In this document: positions 1-7,592 of the stretch, piece by piece
Layout: every line of letters begins with the position of its first letter
Position numbering within the stretch: position 1 is the stretch's first letter
Source of the DNA: Chloroflexi bacterium TSY
GTDB lineage: Bacteria > Chloroflexota > Anaerolineae > Caldilineales > Caldilineaceae
Direction of reading: 5' to 3'
Assembly: GCA_019217005.1 (NCBI GenBank)
Contig: JAHBNG010000134.1
Span: forward strand, 1-41,005
Length of the DNA stretch: 41,005 nt
The notes under the pieces: generated by a model
The model's database searches: none
The model's input: only the letters and a program-made list of their open reading frames with translations
What the model was told of the DNA's origin: nothing
Made by a program: the position numbers and the translations under genes

Positions 1-15
1 CTTTTGTCTCTTTTG

Positions 16-663
16 TCAAATTTGGAAAATATTCATTTCACAACTATCGAGTTTCCTGATTTCATTCATCGCATTCTCTACATGAGGATACGCTAACCAA
101 ACACAGGCAATACCGAAGAGCGACCCAGTTAATGTTCTTAACCACCAGTTACTCTCTCTCAGCCCAACTAGTTGAGTCGTTCCATCTATAGCAATAGGAA
201 TGAGTAGCAGTCCAAAGAGAATCCAACTAAGAGGACGGATTCCACGCCCCCATCGGCCATATAGGATCCCTGCGATCAAGACAGAACCGTAGATAGCAAC
301 ATCCCGTTGGCAAATGGCAACTTTATATCCACTCTGCTCGTTTCCAATAAATTGACGTTGCTCTAGCAAACCCACTCCACGTGGCATTCCGTTGGCTTCT
401 AATGAGGCTAGATCTGGGATCAGTAAATCACCAAAGAGAAAATAGCTGTGATCAGGCAACTGATGGCAGGCAACAGAATAGAGTCCATAAATCAAACGCG
501 CGGGAACAGTGAGTCCCAATGCCATGAAGAGAGGTGCCAAAAAAGGCAAGGTAATGTATGTTCCCCAAACAACATTAATCAGCAGCAACCAATGGCTCGT
601 GATCCAGATAATCAGCTGGCTTGCAAGACTGTCTGTTTGAGATTTATTCTCACTTGTAACCAT
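16..663 (-). CDS. DUF2085 family membrane protein
   Basis: The 215-residue product has several hydrophobic segments and the layout of DUF2085 proteins: a CHQ motif after the first hydrophobic hairpin (LYSVACHQLPDHSYFLFGD) and a later CQRDVAIYGS stretch, corresponding to the family's second Cys motif followed by a transmembrane helix. No biochemical function is established for the family; it recurs in Chloroflexota and archaea. It is the last gene of the minus-strand block that includes ccdA and a glutaredoxin-like gene, so a role near thiol or heme handling is only a guess. The stop lies 16 bases from the window edge. Confidence is high for a real gene and good for the family. Confidence 0.8.
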   Translation of the reverse strand: MVTSENKSQTDSLASQLIIWITSHWLLLINVVWGTYITLPFLAPLFMALGLTVPARLIYGLYSVACHQLPDHSYFLFGDLLIPDLASLEANGMPRGVGLLEQRQFIGNEQSGYKVAICQRDVAIYGSVLIAGILYGRWGRGIRPLSWILFGLLLIPIAIDGTTQLVGLRESNWWLRTLTGSLFGIACVWLAYPHVENAMNEIRKLDSCEMNIFQI

Positions 664-934
664 GATTTACGTTTGATTCATCAGTCTTTGGGCGATTCCA
701 AAAATAAATGATCCATAAATGAACAGGATTTACAGGATAGAAAAGAGAAATCCAGTCCATCTCATCAATCTGTGGATCCTTTAAAATTGGATTGGCGTTT
801 GTTGAAACTCACATTGCAGGAACGCTCCTCAAAGGAGGATTCTCAAGTGTTAGGCTTTTCCAACAATTACAACCCCAATTTGATATGGAAAAGCTCAGGC
901 CATTTCAGAGAAATATGCTCGGCAAATCAGGGGT
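664..934. other. Intergenic stretch without a gene
   Basis: This 271-bp gap between DUF2085 and the glutaredoxin-like gene has no convincing coding frame. It contains a short direct-repeat patch (acaggatttacaggat, about 722-737) and a small inverted repeat around the cctcaaaggagg motif near 827-838. No clear promoter or terminator was recognised. Confidence 0.4.
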
Positions 935-1189
935 TTATTTCTCTGGAATGGCCTTAGTCGTGTTCAACACACGCATTAATTCAACTCTATTTATGGGTGC
1001 ATACAATAAAGGACCGTTTTCAATATCTAACACAGGGATCAGGTAGCGAAAACGCTCAAACATTTCTGCATTCTCTTCAATATTATACTCGATAAGCGCA
1101 AAGCCGACCTTGGACTGAAGTTCCGCAAGGTCGGCTTTCAAATCGTCACATAAATGACAGCCTGGTTTTGAATAGAGCGTTAACTGCAT
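935..1189 (-). CDS. Glutaredoxin-like (DUF836-type) small thioredoxin-fold protein
   Basis: The 84-residue protein begins with a beta strand and the motif YSKPGCHLCDDL, a CxxC redox site (Cys-His-Leu-Cys) typical of glutaredoxin-like DUF836 proteins. A cis-proline region follows (YLIPVLDIENG). Such proteins are cytoplasmic thiol-disulfide oxidoreductases. It starts about 20 bases after the ccdA stop on the same strand, so the two are probably co-transcribed. CcdA moves electrons across the membrane, and a cytoplasmic CxxC protein is a natural electron donor for it; that pairing is inference from context. The length fits the family. Confidence 0.85.
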   Translation of the reverse strand: MQLTLYSKPGCHLCDDLKADLAELQSKVGFALIEYNIEENAEMFERFRYLIPVLDIENGPLLYAPINRVELMRVLNTTKAIPEK

Positions 1190-1209
1190 TTGGGCTCGCT
1201 AATTACACC

Positions 1210-2127
1210 CTAGCTACTTAATGAAGCACCGCTCAAGTAACTTAGGTAGGCAGGGACGAGTGGTAGAACACAAGGACTCACAAAGCTAACAATACCAGCG
1301 ATAAAGGCAATTGGAGCGGACGCAAGGAGGCTTGCGTTAATGATATCGCCACCAAAACCCAACGTCGCCGTGACCCATTCTTCTAGTTCAATTGCCATTT
1401 CGGTGAATGCGGGAAATTGTCCCGCTAAAGCGGCTAGTTCACCAGTCCATAAATAGTAGGCAATTGCAATCAGCAGAATGCCGCTGAAAATTCCTACGAC
1501 ATTCGAGTAACGATTGAGTTTACGCAGAAACTTGGTTGCGCTGCCAAATGCCGCCCCTGTGATCAAAAAGGGAATTCCCAAACCCAAACTATAAATCCCC
1601 ATCAAAGCAGTGGCCTGAACAATTGTTTCGTTACTCCCTGCCAAGAACCAGATGCTACCCAGAATAGGACCGACACAAGGCGTCCAACCTGCACCAAAGC
1701 TCATGCCAACAACAAAGCTACTTAAATAGCCCCAATTGCGGTTGACACTGTGCATTTCGACAACGCGGCGTTCGCTATAAAGTAAGTTATTGAAAAAATC
1801 CATCACCTTAACCGATAAGGCGGCGGCACCGTTTGTCTCGAGATCTATCCTTTCGCTGATCAAGCGTACCAGCCAGCGAAAAACGCCCAACGTCGTCAAC
1901 GCCAGAATCACAAGCAAAATAGCACCAACGCGTTGAAGCCAAATGCTGAAACCATAGCCGAGCAATCCAGCTGCAACACCCAGCAGCGTAAAGATGACAG
2001 AAAATCCCAGAACAAAAGCCAATGAGTGCAAAAAGATGACCGAACGGCTGACCGAAGCCTCCTTTTCCGCAGGGGCAGCGGCACGAGATCCTTGTGCAAC
2101 CGTCTGATTCCCAACCATCTGTGCCAT
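1210..2127 (-). CDS. ccdA: CcdA-like transmembrane thiol-electron carrier, circularly permuted
   Basis: CcdA passes electrons from cytoplasmic thioredoxin to periplasmic thiol proteins for cytochrome c maturation. The usual order is TM1 (SPCVLPLVP), TM2, TM3, TM4 (GWTPCVGPI), TM5, TM6. Here the 305-residue protein starts at TM2 (LHSLAFVLGFSVIF, about 33-46), continues through TM4 with Cys151 and TM5-6, then a linker (about 231-268), and ends with TM1 carrying Cys286 and SYLSG just before the stop. Both redox cysteines are therefore present but in swapped order. I chose the ATG at 2127 because GGAAGGAG lies about 9 bases upstream; an in-frame ATA-TTG-type extension to 2163 is less likely. Normal N-terminal sequence is not seen upstream, which is noncoding and holds a MITE. 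The gene is followed by the glutaredoxin-like gene. Confidence 0.85.
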   Translation of the reverse strand: MAQMVGNQTVAQGSRAAAPAEKEASVSRSVIFLHSLAFVLGFSVIFTLLGVAAGLLGYGFSIWLQRVGAILLVILALTTLGVFRWLVRLISERIDLETNGAAALSVKVMDFFNNLLYSERRVVEMHSVNRNWGYLSSFVVGMSFGAGWTPCVGPILGSIWFLAGSNETIVQATALMGIYSLGLGIPFLITGAAFGSATKFLRKLNRYSNVVGIFSGILLIAIAYYLWTGELAALAGQFPAFTEMAIELEEWVTATLGFGGDIINASLLASAPIAFIAGIVSFVSPCVLPLVPAYLSYLSGASLSS

Positions 2128-2222
2128 ACGTTGAAACTCCTTCCGTTCAGCGGAATATAACAAATGGATTCATCTGTGAACATTGTGCAAAATGGCTATA
2201 TGTCAAAAAATAACCTGTTTTG

Positions 2223-2377
2223 GGGGTGGTTCAGAATTAGGTTTACACTTTTGATACATAGATAAAAATCTATATGAGGTCATTTTCTGCCTGAGCATGG
2301 CTCAAAGTAGAAAATATAAACATCTTTTCTCTTTGCAAAAATGTAAACCTAATTGTCCGCCTAAAATGAACCACCCC
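2223..2377. mobile_element. MITE family A, diverged copy (155 bp)
   Basis: The element is bounded by inverted GGGGTGGTTCA ends with inner TAGGTTTACACTTTT-like arms and has no coding capacity. It is flanked by a perfect 8-bp duplication, ctgttttg, at 2215-2222 and 2378-2385. It matches three other 155-bp copies in the window (11975, 16554, 40336) but has drifted in the middle, so it is an older insertion. It lies upstream of ccdA and downstream of ccmD. Confidence 0.9.
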
Positions 2378-2385
2378 CTGTTTTG

Positions 2386-2647
2386 CACAATTTAATAGAT
2401 GAACGCGTAAATAACTATTAAAATCTCTCGCTTACTCTAATCAGAAATGTAAAAAGAGACTGTAAGTCTGCCTACCCAAAGTCATTTACCCAAGCGTACA
2501 GGACCAACATTAAAATTTCAAGAAAAAGTAATGAAAATCACCTCATGCTATTACACGACAAAAAATTATCCTGTCCCGAGCGAACAGATACCACCAATCA
2601 CAGCTCTTACTATCTGCCAGCCATGATTGACCGGACTGCCTTCCATT
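2386..2647. other. Intergenic stretch between MITE A and ccmD
   Basis: No gene with a plausible start and ribosome-binding site is seen. It separates ccmD from ccdA on the same strand and may carry the ccdA promoter, but no convincing -35/-10 pair was found. Confidence 0.35.
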
Positions 2648-2794
2648 CTATTGCTCACGTTTTGCATTCTCAGCTATCATTTCCTCTAAGACCGATATCT
2701 CCTGCTCCAGTTGTCGTTGCCGCATACTCATAAAGAGCACATAGCCAGTAACCAGCAACCAAAGCACCAAAAATGCAGCGACAAGGTAGACCAT
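2648..2794 (-). CDS. ccmD: Heme exporter subunit CcmD (small membrane protein)
   Basis: This 48-codon frame starts with ATG at 2794, immediately after the ccmC stop (the sequence reads tagatg), with GGAGG about 10 bases upstream. The protein has one N-terminal transmembrane helix (VYLVAAFLVLWLLVTGYVLF) followed by a charged amphipathic, coiled-coil-like tail (RQRQLEQEISVLEEMIAEN). Size, topology and position directly after ccmC match CcmD, which bridges the CcmABC heme exporter and holo-CcmE. Sequence conservation in CcmD is weak, so the call rests on architecture and context. Confidence 0.85.
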   Translation of the reverse strand: MVYLVAAFLVLWLLVTGYVLFMSMRQRQLEQEISVLEEMIAENAKREQ

Positions 2795-3544
2795 CTACTC
2801 AATTGCCTCCTGTAAATCTGCAATTCGGTCTTCCAGACGCAGCTGACGCCAACGCGCAATCATCAAAGCGCTAAAGAGCAAAGAAAAGCTAACCACAGCA
2901 ACCATCAACGTTTGACTCATTGTCGCGCCAATCCCGAAATCTCCTTGGGCCTCACTATTTGACCCATCCCAGACAACCGGATGAATAGACCGGAACCAGC
3001 GCGTACTGTAGTAGGTAAGTGGAACGCTGAGAAACGCCACGAGAGCATAAATACTGCCAAAGAGTGCACGCGTTTGACGGTTGTCGATTCCGTTGCGGAA
3101 AAGCATATAAGCAATATAGATCAAAACCGTAATGACAGTTGTCGTTAGACGTGGATCCCACGTCCATGTTGTATTCCATGTTGGCTGCATCCAGGCCATG
3201 CCGGTCAATAAGACACCCGATCCAAAGATAGTGCCCACCTCAATACTTGACTGGGTCACGCGATCCCAATCAAGATTGCGCGTCAAAAGATAGATAACAC
3301 TCCCAATAATTGACATCAGAAAACCAGCCAATGCCGCAAAATTGCACCCCATATGGATATAAAAAATGCGTTGAGCTAGCTGTTCATCACCAGCTAAATT
3401 GGCTGCAGCCCGCGCATAAACCAATGCTGCCCAGATAAAGACCACCATTGCAATCACCACCAATGCATTTAGCAGTAATTGAGCAACATGCCACCCCATC
3501 CCAGAGCGACTTACTGGTCGCTTTTGTAAAGTTATCGTGCTCAT
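2795..3544 (-). CDS. ccmC: Heme exporter protein CcmC
   Basis: CcmC is the heme-handling membrane subunit that presents heme to CcmE on the outer face of the membrane. The 249-residue protein has about six hydrophobic segments, a tryptophan-rich WWD-type motif (WNTTWTWDPRLT, about 123-134), and the flanking histidines expected as heme ligands: His64 in FYIHMG and His188 in SIHPVVW. The start at 3544 gives the usual family length. It lies 42 bp after ccmB and directly before ccmD, the standard order. The WWD motif has Thr where many homologues have Trp (NTTWTWD). Confidence 0.95.
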   Translation of the reverse strand: MSTITLQKRPVSRSGMGWHVAQLLLNALVVIAMVVFIWAALVYARAAANLAGDEQLAQRIFYIHMGCNFAALAGFLMSIIGSVIYLLTRNLDWDRVTQSSIEVGTIFGSGVLLTGMAWMQPTWNTTWTWDPRLTTTVITVLIYIAYMLFRNGIDNRQTRALFGSIYALVAFLSVPLTYYSTRWFRSIHPVVWDGSNSEAQGDFGIGATMSQTLMVAVVSFSLLFSALMIARWRQLRLEDRIADLQEAIE

Positions 3545-3586
3545 GATTCACTTGACCTTAATCGTAAATCCAAAATTGTAAATTCT

Positions 3587-4312
3587 TTATCCTTCTTCCC
3601 AAATCAGATCAAAAACCATATACGGGATGATCAGAAAGATCAGGTCGTATATAAGCAACATTCCTAACCAATGGCGCATTTCGGTAAAAGTGCGCCCTGC
3701 CAAAACATCCGATGTTAGACTTAGACCAGCCAAAAAGAGCGGAACCAATACGGGTAACATCAAAATCGGAAGCAGCGTCTCGCGCGCTCGAATACTTGAA
3801 GACAAGGCTGCAAAAAAAGTGCCAATGGAGACATAGCCAATCAATCCTAAAAAGAGTCCCGCAAAAATCCAAAGCCGAAAAAGATTGACACCAAACAAGA
3901 TAAAAAGCACAGGCACAACGAAAATCTGTGTCACCAACATGAAGCAAAAATTCGCGAGTACTTTTCCAAAGTAGATGACACTGCGATCCATTGGTGCGAG
4001 TAAAAGTGCCGAGAGGCTTTGACGGTCCACTTCTGCGCCAAAGCTTCGATTCAATCCCAGAATTCCCGAAAAAAGCAAAACGCCCCACAGGATTCCAGGT
4101 GCAATCAATTCGCGTCTGGGTACCAGATCAAATGCGAGACCGAAAAGAATCACAGCCAGCACGCTAAAGGCAGTCATCGCACCGAATACCTCCCGGGTAC
4201 GAAGTTCCACACGCAAATCCTTCTGCGCGATCGCCCAGACTTTTCGTAACAGAGACGCAGTACTACCATTGGTTCTCATCTGCACTTGCGGCAGATCAGT
4301 CGTGTGAGTCAC
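3587..4312 (-). CDS. ccmB: Heme exporter permease CcmB
   Basis: The 241-residue protein has six predicted transmembrane segments and typical CcmB sequence: IAQKDLRVELRTRE at the N-terminus, ILGLNRSFGAEVDRQSLSALLLAPMDRSVIYFGK in the cytoplasmic loop, and a conserved C-terminal region. CcmB pairs with the ATPase CcmA in the exporter complex. The assigned start is GTG at 4312; a downstream ATG (MRTNGS, 4279) is an alternative. A 240-bp gap with a palindromic repeat separates it from ccmA, unusual for this normally tight operon, but the order A-B-C-D is kept. Confidence 0.95.
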   Translation of the reverse strand: MTHTTDLPQVQMRTNGSTASLLRKVWAIAQKDLRVELRTREVFGAMTAFSVLAVILFGLAFDLVPRRELIAPGILWGVLLFSGILGLNRSFGAEVDRQSLSALLLAPMDRSVIYFGKVLANFCFMLVTQIFVVPVLFILFGVNLFRLWIFAGLFLGLIGYVSIGTFFAALSSSIRARETLLPILMLPVLVPLFLAGLSLTSDVLAGRTFTEMRHWLGMLLIYDLIFLIIPYMVFDLIWEEG

Positions 4313-4393
4313 AGGTATCCAAATGCTTGGTTACACCGCCATTGTCTATCATGCGGCTGTGTTGAAAGCCTTCGCTTTCTGTTGCTTCCCTAG

Positions 4394-4529
4394 AGGTAAC
4401 TGTTCACGTTATCCCGGCAGGTGACAGTTACTTTTCGCACAAAGCGAGCCGTGCTTGTTACTTGCCTGTCCATTTGAACGTGAAGTGACTGTCACCTCCT
4501 CGTTCGGTGCGCAAGGTGAACTGTTACCT
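4394..4529. repeat. Inverted-repeat element between ccmA and ccmB
   Basis: The 136-bp segment begins with AGGTAACTGTTCAC and ends with GTGAACTGTTACCT. Each arm also contains an inner AGGTGACAGTTACTT-like box, giving four related boxes arranged as a long imperfect palindrome. It has no coding frame. It may be a MITE or a folded RNA element in the ccmA-ccmB transcript. No target duplication was identified. Confidence 0.6.
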
Positions 4530-4552
4530 ATCGCTTTCAAATAGAATTCGGT

Positions 4553-5257
4553 TTAGCTGTGGCTTGTTTCCAAATAAAGTGTTCTAAGGCTAGAGATGTT
4601 TAGCTCTTGGCTCTTGGGTTGATGCACGATATGTCCATCAGCGAGAATACAAATCTGATCGGCCCAGATCAATGCTTGATCTAACTGATGGGTGGAAAGT
4701 AAAATGGCCCGATTATTCACACCAAGCTGGCGGATAATGCGGTGCAACATTTCCATACTAGCCTGATCCAATCCAGTATCTGGCTCATCCAATAAGAGGA
4801 CGGGTGGATCGTGCAATACTGTGCGTGCAATGGCCAGACGCTGTTTCATCCCACGGCTATAGGTGCGCACCAAATCACGTCGGCGCGACCAAAGCTCTAC
4901 CTCGCGCATCAATGCTTCAATCCGTGCTTCAGGCTGCTGCATATCGTAGAGGCGCGCAAAAAACTGCAAATTCTCCCAGCCACTCAATGTATCGTATAAC
5001 AATGGCGCGTGACCAACAAATCCTATGTAGCGACGAAGTTCATGACGAGCCGTGCGAAACGTTGCGCCCCCTAACTGAATGCTTCCTCGGTCCGGCTTCG
5101 TTAATCCTGCAATGCTACGCATTAACGTTGTTTTACCTGCTCCATTTGCACCCAAAAGAGCAACCACCTGTCCAGCATCAATGGTTAGTTCGACATCTTT
5201 CAAAACAGCTTTGGAACCGTAGCGTTTGCGGAGCTTCTGTACACAAATTAATGTCAT
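4553..5257 (-). CDS. ccmA: Heme exporter ATP-binding protein CcmA
   Basis: The 234-residue ABC ATPase has a Walker A motif GANGAGKTT (36-44), a signature motif YSRGMKQR, a Walker B LLLDEPDTGLD and an H-loop STHQLD. CcmA uses ATP to drive the CcmABCD complex that releases heme-loaded CcmE. Its start overlaps the stop of the upstream cytochrome c gene by 4 bases (ATGA), indicating translational coupling. Family assignment to CcmA rather than another ABC ATPase comes from the neighbouring ccmBCD genes and the short form typical of CcmA. Confidence 0.93.
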   Translation of the reverse strand: MTLICVQKLRKRYGSKAVLKDVELTIDAGQVVALLGANGAGKTTLMRSIAGLTKPDRGSIQLGGATFRTARHELRRYIGFVGHAPLLYDTLSGWENLQFFARLYDMQQPEARIEALMREVELWSRRRDLVRTYSRGMKQRLAIARTVLHDPPVLLLDEPDTGLDQASMEMLHRIIRQLGVNNRAILLSTHQLDQALIWADQICILADGHIVHQPKSQELNISSLRTLYLETSHS

Positions 5258-7146
5258 CTCGTCATTTTGTCATTTAACAACCCTGCAATCTCCAAGAGAC
5301 GTCCTTTTAGACCAGCACGCTGGTCTGTCCAGGTTTGATCGTCCATCTTGGCCGCAGCATGGAGTTCATCGAGCTCGGCAATTTCTAAAATCAGTGAATC
5401 TCGTTGTTGTTGCAAATGGGTAACCTGATCCTGGCTACGCTGCCTCTGCAGAGAAAATGCGAAAACCCCAACCAGCACCAAAATGACGCCCCCACCCAAA
5501 GCAAATGGGATCACAGGAGCGAGTGGTGGCGTGGCTGCAGGCGGTGGTACATTTGCTTCAGTCGGGTTGCGCGCGGATTGTCCGGAAGTAAGCAAGCGCG
5601 GATCGATTCCGCCGGGAGGAATTGCACCAGTGAGCTCCAATGTAAATGATTGGGTTGCCGGATTTACACTGCTCCACAATCGGAATTCAGTACCCTGAAT
5701 CGATTCTTGTCCAATCAATTCGAGTCCAGTGACATCAACTCTAAGCTCAGGAAGATCAGCCACCAGCAAGTTCACCTGCTCCAATGAATAAAGAAACTCT
5801 TGCTCAATCTTCACGCTGTCTCCCTCTACGGGATAACGATGGCCCAAGAAGATTTGATTCGTCAATTCACCTGGTCGAACAGGCTCTGTATCATAGACAA
5901 CGATCTTGTCCTCCCGATTTACTTGCTGATATCGATTCCCCAATTCGCCATCCTGAAACTGGAGTTCATGTGACTGCTCCGGTAGGACAAGTTCTGCCGT
6001 TACGGGGAAATCAATCTTCTCTACATTTCGCCCAATAAATGTCTCGACTTGATTATTTCCAAATGAGAGAATCTGACCGATGATCAGCGCCCCTGGTTCA
6101 AAATCAACCACCCAGTTCACTCGGTTTAGAAAGATACCAGACGGATCATCTGTTGTCTCATATACGGGAAGATCAAGGCTTGATGAAGGTTGTAAAGGGG
6201 CCAACTCCACAATGTCACTACGATATAGAATGTCTTTGTACATTGTTTCCATGACATAGCCAATACCGGTATCGGCCGCCAAATCGGCAAAAGCAAATTG
6301 CCCATTCTCATCGGTCGTCGTCTCAAATGTAGCCAGCAGTTCATGCGCTGAAAAAGCACTGAGATTTACTCTTTGCTTATTCAGTGGCGTTCGAAGCAGA
6401 TTGTTCTCAGCTTCTGTGTTGCTAACCTCTGTCTCGCCATTTTCTGTAACAAGTACAACCTGACCCTGAATTGTCCCATTACCCGCACGAAAGCCGGATT
6501 CCCAAGGTGCAATATAATGCTGCGACCGCATATATTCAACCACATTCGCCAAATCAGTCTCGGACCAATTGACATCCGTTTCCTCGAAAAGGGTTGACAC
6601 ATCTTGCGTTAATTCTTCTTGCGTACGGAACTGCTGTGTAGCAGGATCAAGTAACTGATTTAGCTCTTCACGTCTGTTCGAGTCGAGCATCGATTCACCA
6701 GCTTCAAACAAAGCGCGACCTTGTTCAACGCTCTCTTGATCCGTGTGCAAACTCCAGGTATAGTAGACAGCTTGCCAAATCTGCTCATCGGTCAGCTGAT
6801 TCTGCCAAGGAGGCATCAAATTCTGCAAGCGACCAAACTTGGTTGTGTGAAAATAGTGGGCTGGGCTACGTTGCCAGAGGTTTTCGGGATCAATGAATGA
6901 GGGAGGTGGTGCCGGCAAATTCTCAACAACTTCTCCGTCACCTTGTCCGGTTAGACCATGACACGGCGCACAGCTCTCTAGAAAAATGGAACGACCTAGC
7001 CGAGCGACTGGAGTCTGCACAGGAAGGGCAACTTGAGCAGGATCATAGTCGGGAGATTGTGGCCCTTGCTGTGCTTGGGACTGTATTGGAAGTAAAATTG
7101 CCAACACAATGAACCCGCTTACCACGAATATAATGGTTCGTACCAC
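5254..7146 (-). CDS. Membrane-anchored monoheme cytochrome c with regulatory-like beta domain
   Basis: The 630-residue protein starts with a signal peptide (cleavage near SQAQQG, about 25). A class I cytochrome c domain follows, with heme site CAPCH at 59-63 and a likely axial Met111 in NLMPPW. Next comes an extracellular beta-rich part containing a carboxypeptidase-regulatory-like fold (GTIQGQVVLV ... DENGQFAFADL, about 223-300). A single transmembrane helix near 545-568 leads to a cytoplasmic coiled-coil tail (HLQQQRDSLILEIAELDELHAAAKMD). The GTG start at 7146 has AGAGGGA upstream. It overlaps ccmA by 4 bp. It probably acts as an electron-transfer or sensing protein at the outer membrane face; the exact role is unknown. 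Confidence 0.8.
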   Translation of the reverse strand: MVRTIIFVVSGFIVLAILLPIQSQAQQGPQSPDYDPAQVALPVQTPVARLGRSIFLESCAPCHGLTGQGDGEVVENLPAPPPSFIDPENLWQRSPAHYFHTTKFGRLQNLMPPWQNQLTDEQIWQAVYYTWSLHTDQESVEQGRALFEAGESMLDSNRREELNQLLDPATQQFRTQEELTQDVSTLFEETDVNWSETDLANVVEYMRSQHYIAPWESGFRAGNGTIQGQVVLVTENGETEVSNTEAENNLLRTPLNKQRVNLSAFSAHELLATFETTTDENGQFAFADLAADTGIGYVMETMYKDILYRSDIVELAPLQPSSSLDLPVYETTDDPSGIFLNRVNWVVDFEPGALIIGQILSFGNNQVETFIGRNVEKIDFPVTAELVLPEQSHELQFQDGELGNRYQQVNREDKIVVYDTEPVRPGELTNQIFLGHRYPVEGDSVKIEQEFLYSLEQVNLLVADLPELRVDVTGLELIGQESIQGTEFRLWSSVNPATQSFTLELTGAIPPGGIDPRLLTSGQSARNPTEANVPPPAATPPLAPVIPFALGGGVILVLVGVFAFSLQRQRSQDQVTHLQQQRDSLILEIAELDELHAAAKMDDQTWTDQRAGLKGRLLEIAGLLNDKMTR

Positions 7147-7165
7147 TCTGTTCCCTCTTAAATAA

Positions 7166-7244
7166 TAGTGTGTACCACAAAGTGTGTAAATGAAGACTGC
7201 TCAGTCAGAGAACCGCTGCATTTACACACTTTGGGACACACTCC
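7166..7244. repeat. Family B palindromic element, copy 1 (about 79 bp)
   Basis: The arms are GTGTGTACCACAAAGTGTG and, inverted, GTGTGTCCCAAAGTGTG, around a short centre. It lies 20 bp upstream of the cytochrome c start, between that gene and ccmE. Boundaries are set by comparison with the copy at 22223-22301, which has a clean 8-bp duplication. Confidence 0.8.
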
Positions 7245-7251
7245 CTAAATA

Positions 7252-7322
7252 GTGTTTCAAAAGTGCAACATAATGAGAGGTGAGCAAATGCTGCTCACCC
7301 TTCAGGCAGACTTTTAAAACAC
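7252..7322. repeat. Palindromic element with GTGTTTCAAAAGT ends
   Basis: The segment runs from GTGTTTCAAAAGT to ACTTTTAAAACAC and holds an inner hairpin (GGTGAGCA/TGCTCACC). The ends resemble the GTGTTTGAAAAAGT arm of the 40638-40704 element. It is noncoding and lies between two inverted family B copies. Confidence 0.5.
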
Positions 7323-7340
7323 GTACTGAATTGCTGAGTA

Positions 7341-7369
7341 GATATCTTGTTCAAGGTGGACAAGATATC
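7341..7369. repeat. Perfect 10-bp-stem hairpin
   Basis: GATATCTTGT pairs exactly with ACAAGATATC across a 9-base loop. It lacks a clear T-tract on either side, so it may be a binding site, an RNA hairpin or a remnant of a mobile palindrome. Confidence 0.5.
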
Positions 7370-7371
7370 CG

Positions 7372-7414
7372 TATTATAGTATAAAACCGGTTGCCATTGC
7401 ACATGACAACCGGT
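7372..7414 (-). terminator. Probable rho-independent terminator downstream of ccmE
   Basis: Read on the minus strand, an 8-bp stem (ACCGGTTG/CAACCGGT, 7386-7393 with 7407-7414) is followed by TTTTAT. It lies about 180 bp after the ccmE stop and could end the ccmE transcript before the cytochrome c gene. Confidence 0.5.
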
Positions 7415-7431
7415 CTTTCAAGGTAGATATG

Positions 7432-7510
7432 GCGGTGTGTCCCAAAGTGTGTAAATGAAGACCGTTAGTCAGAAAGCCTGCTCCATTTACACACTTTATG
7501 GTACACACTC
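7432..7510. repeat. Family B palindromic element, copy 2, inverted relative to copy 1
   Basis: The left end is GGTGTGTCCCAAAGTGTG and the right end reads TTTATGGTACACACTC, so it is oriented opposite to copy 1 at 7166-7244. The two copies bracket about 190 bp containing three further palindromes. Confidence 0.8.
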
Positions 7511-7592
7511 GTAAAGATTATGTTCACATAATTTCGCCTGATGAGCAAATATGAGATAGCCGTTTTCAAGCAGCTGAGAACAGAATCACCCT

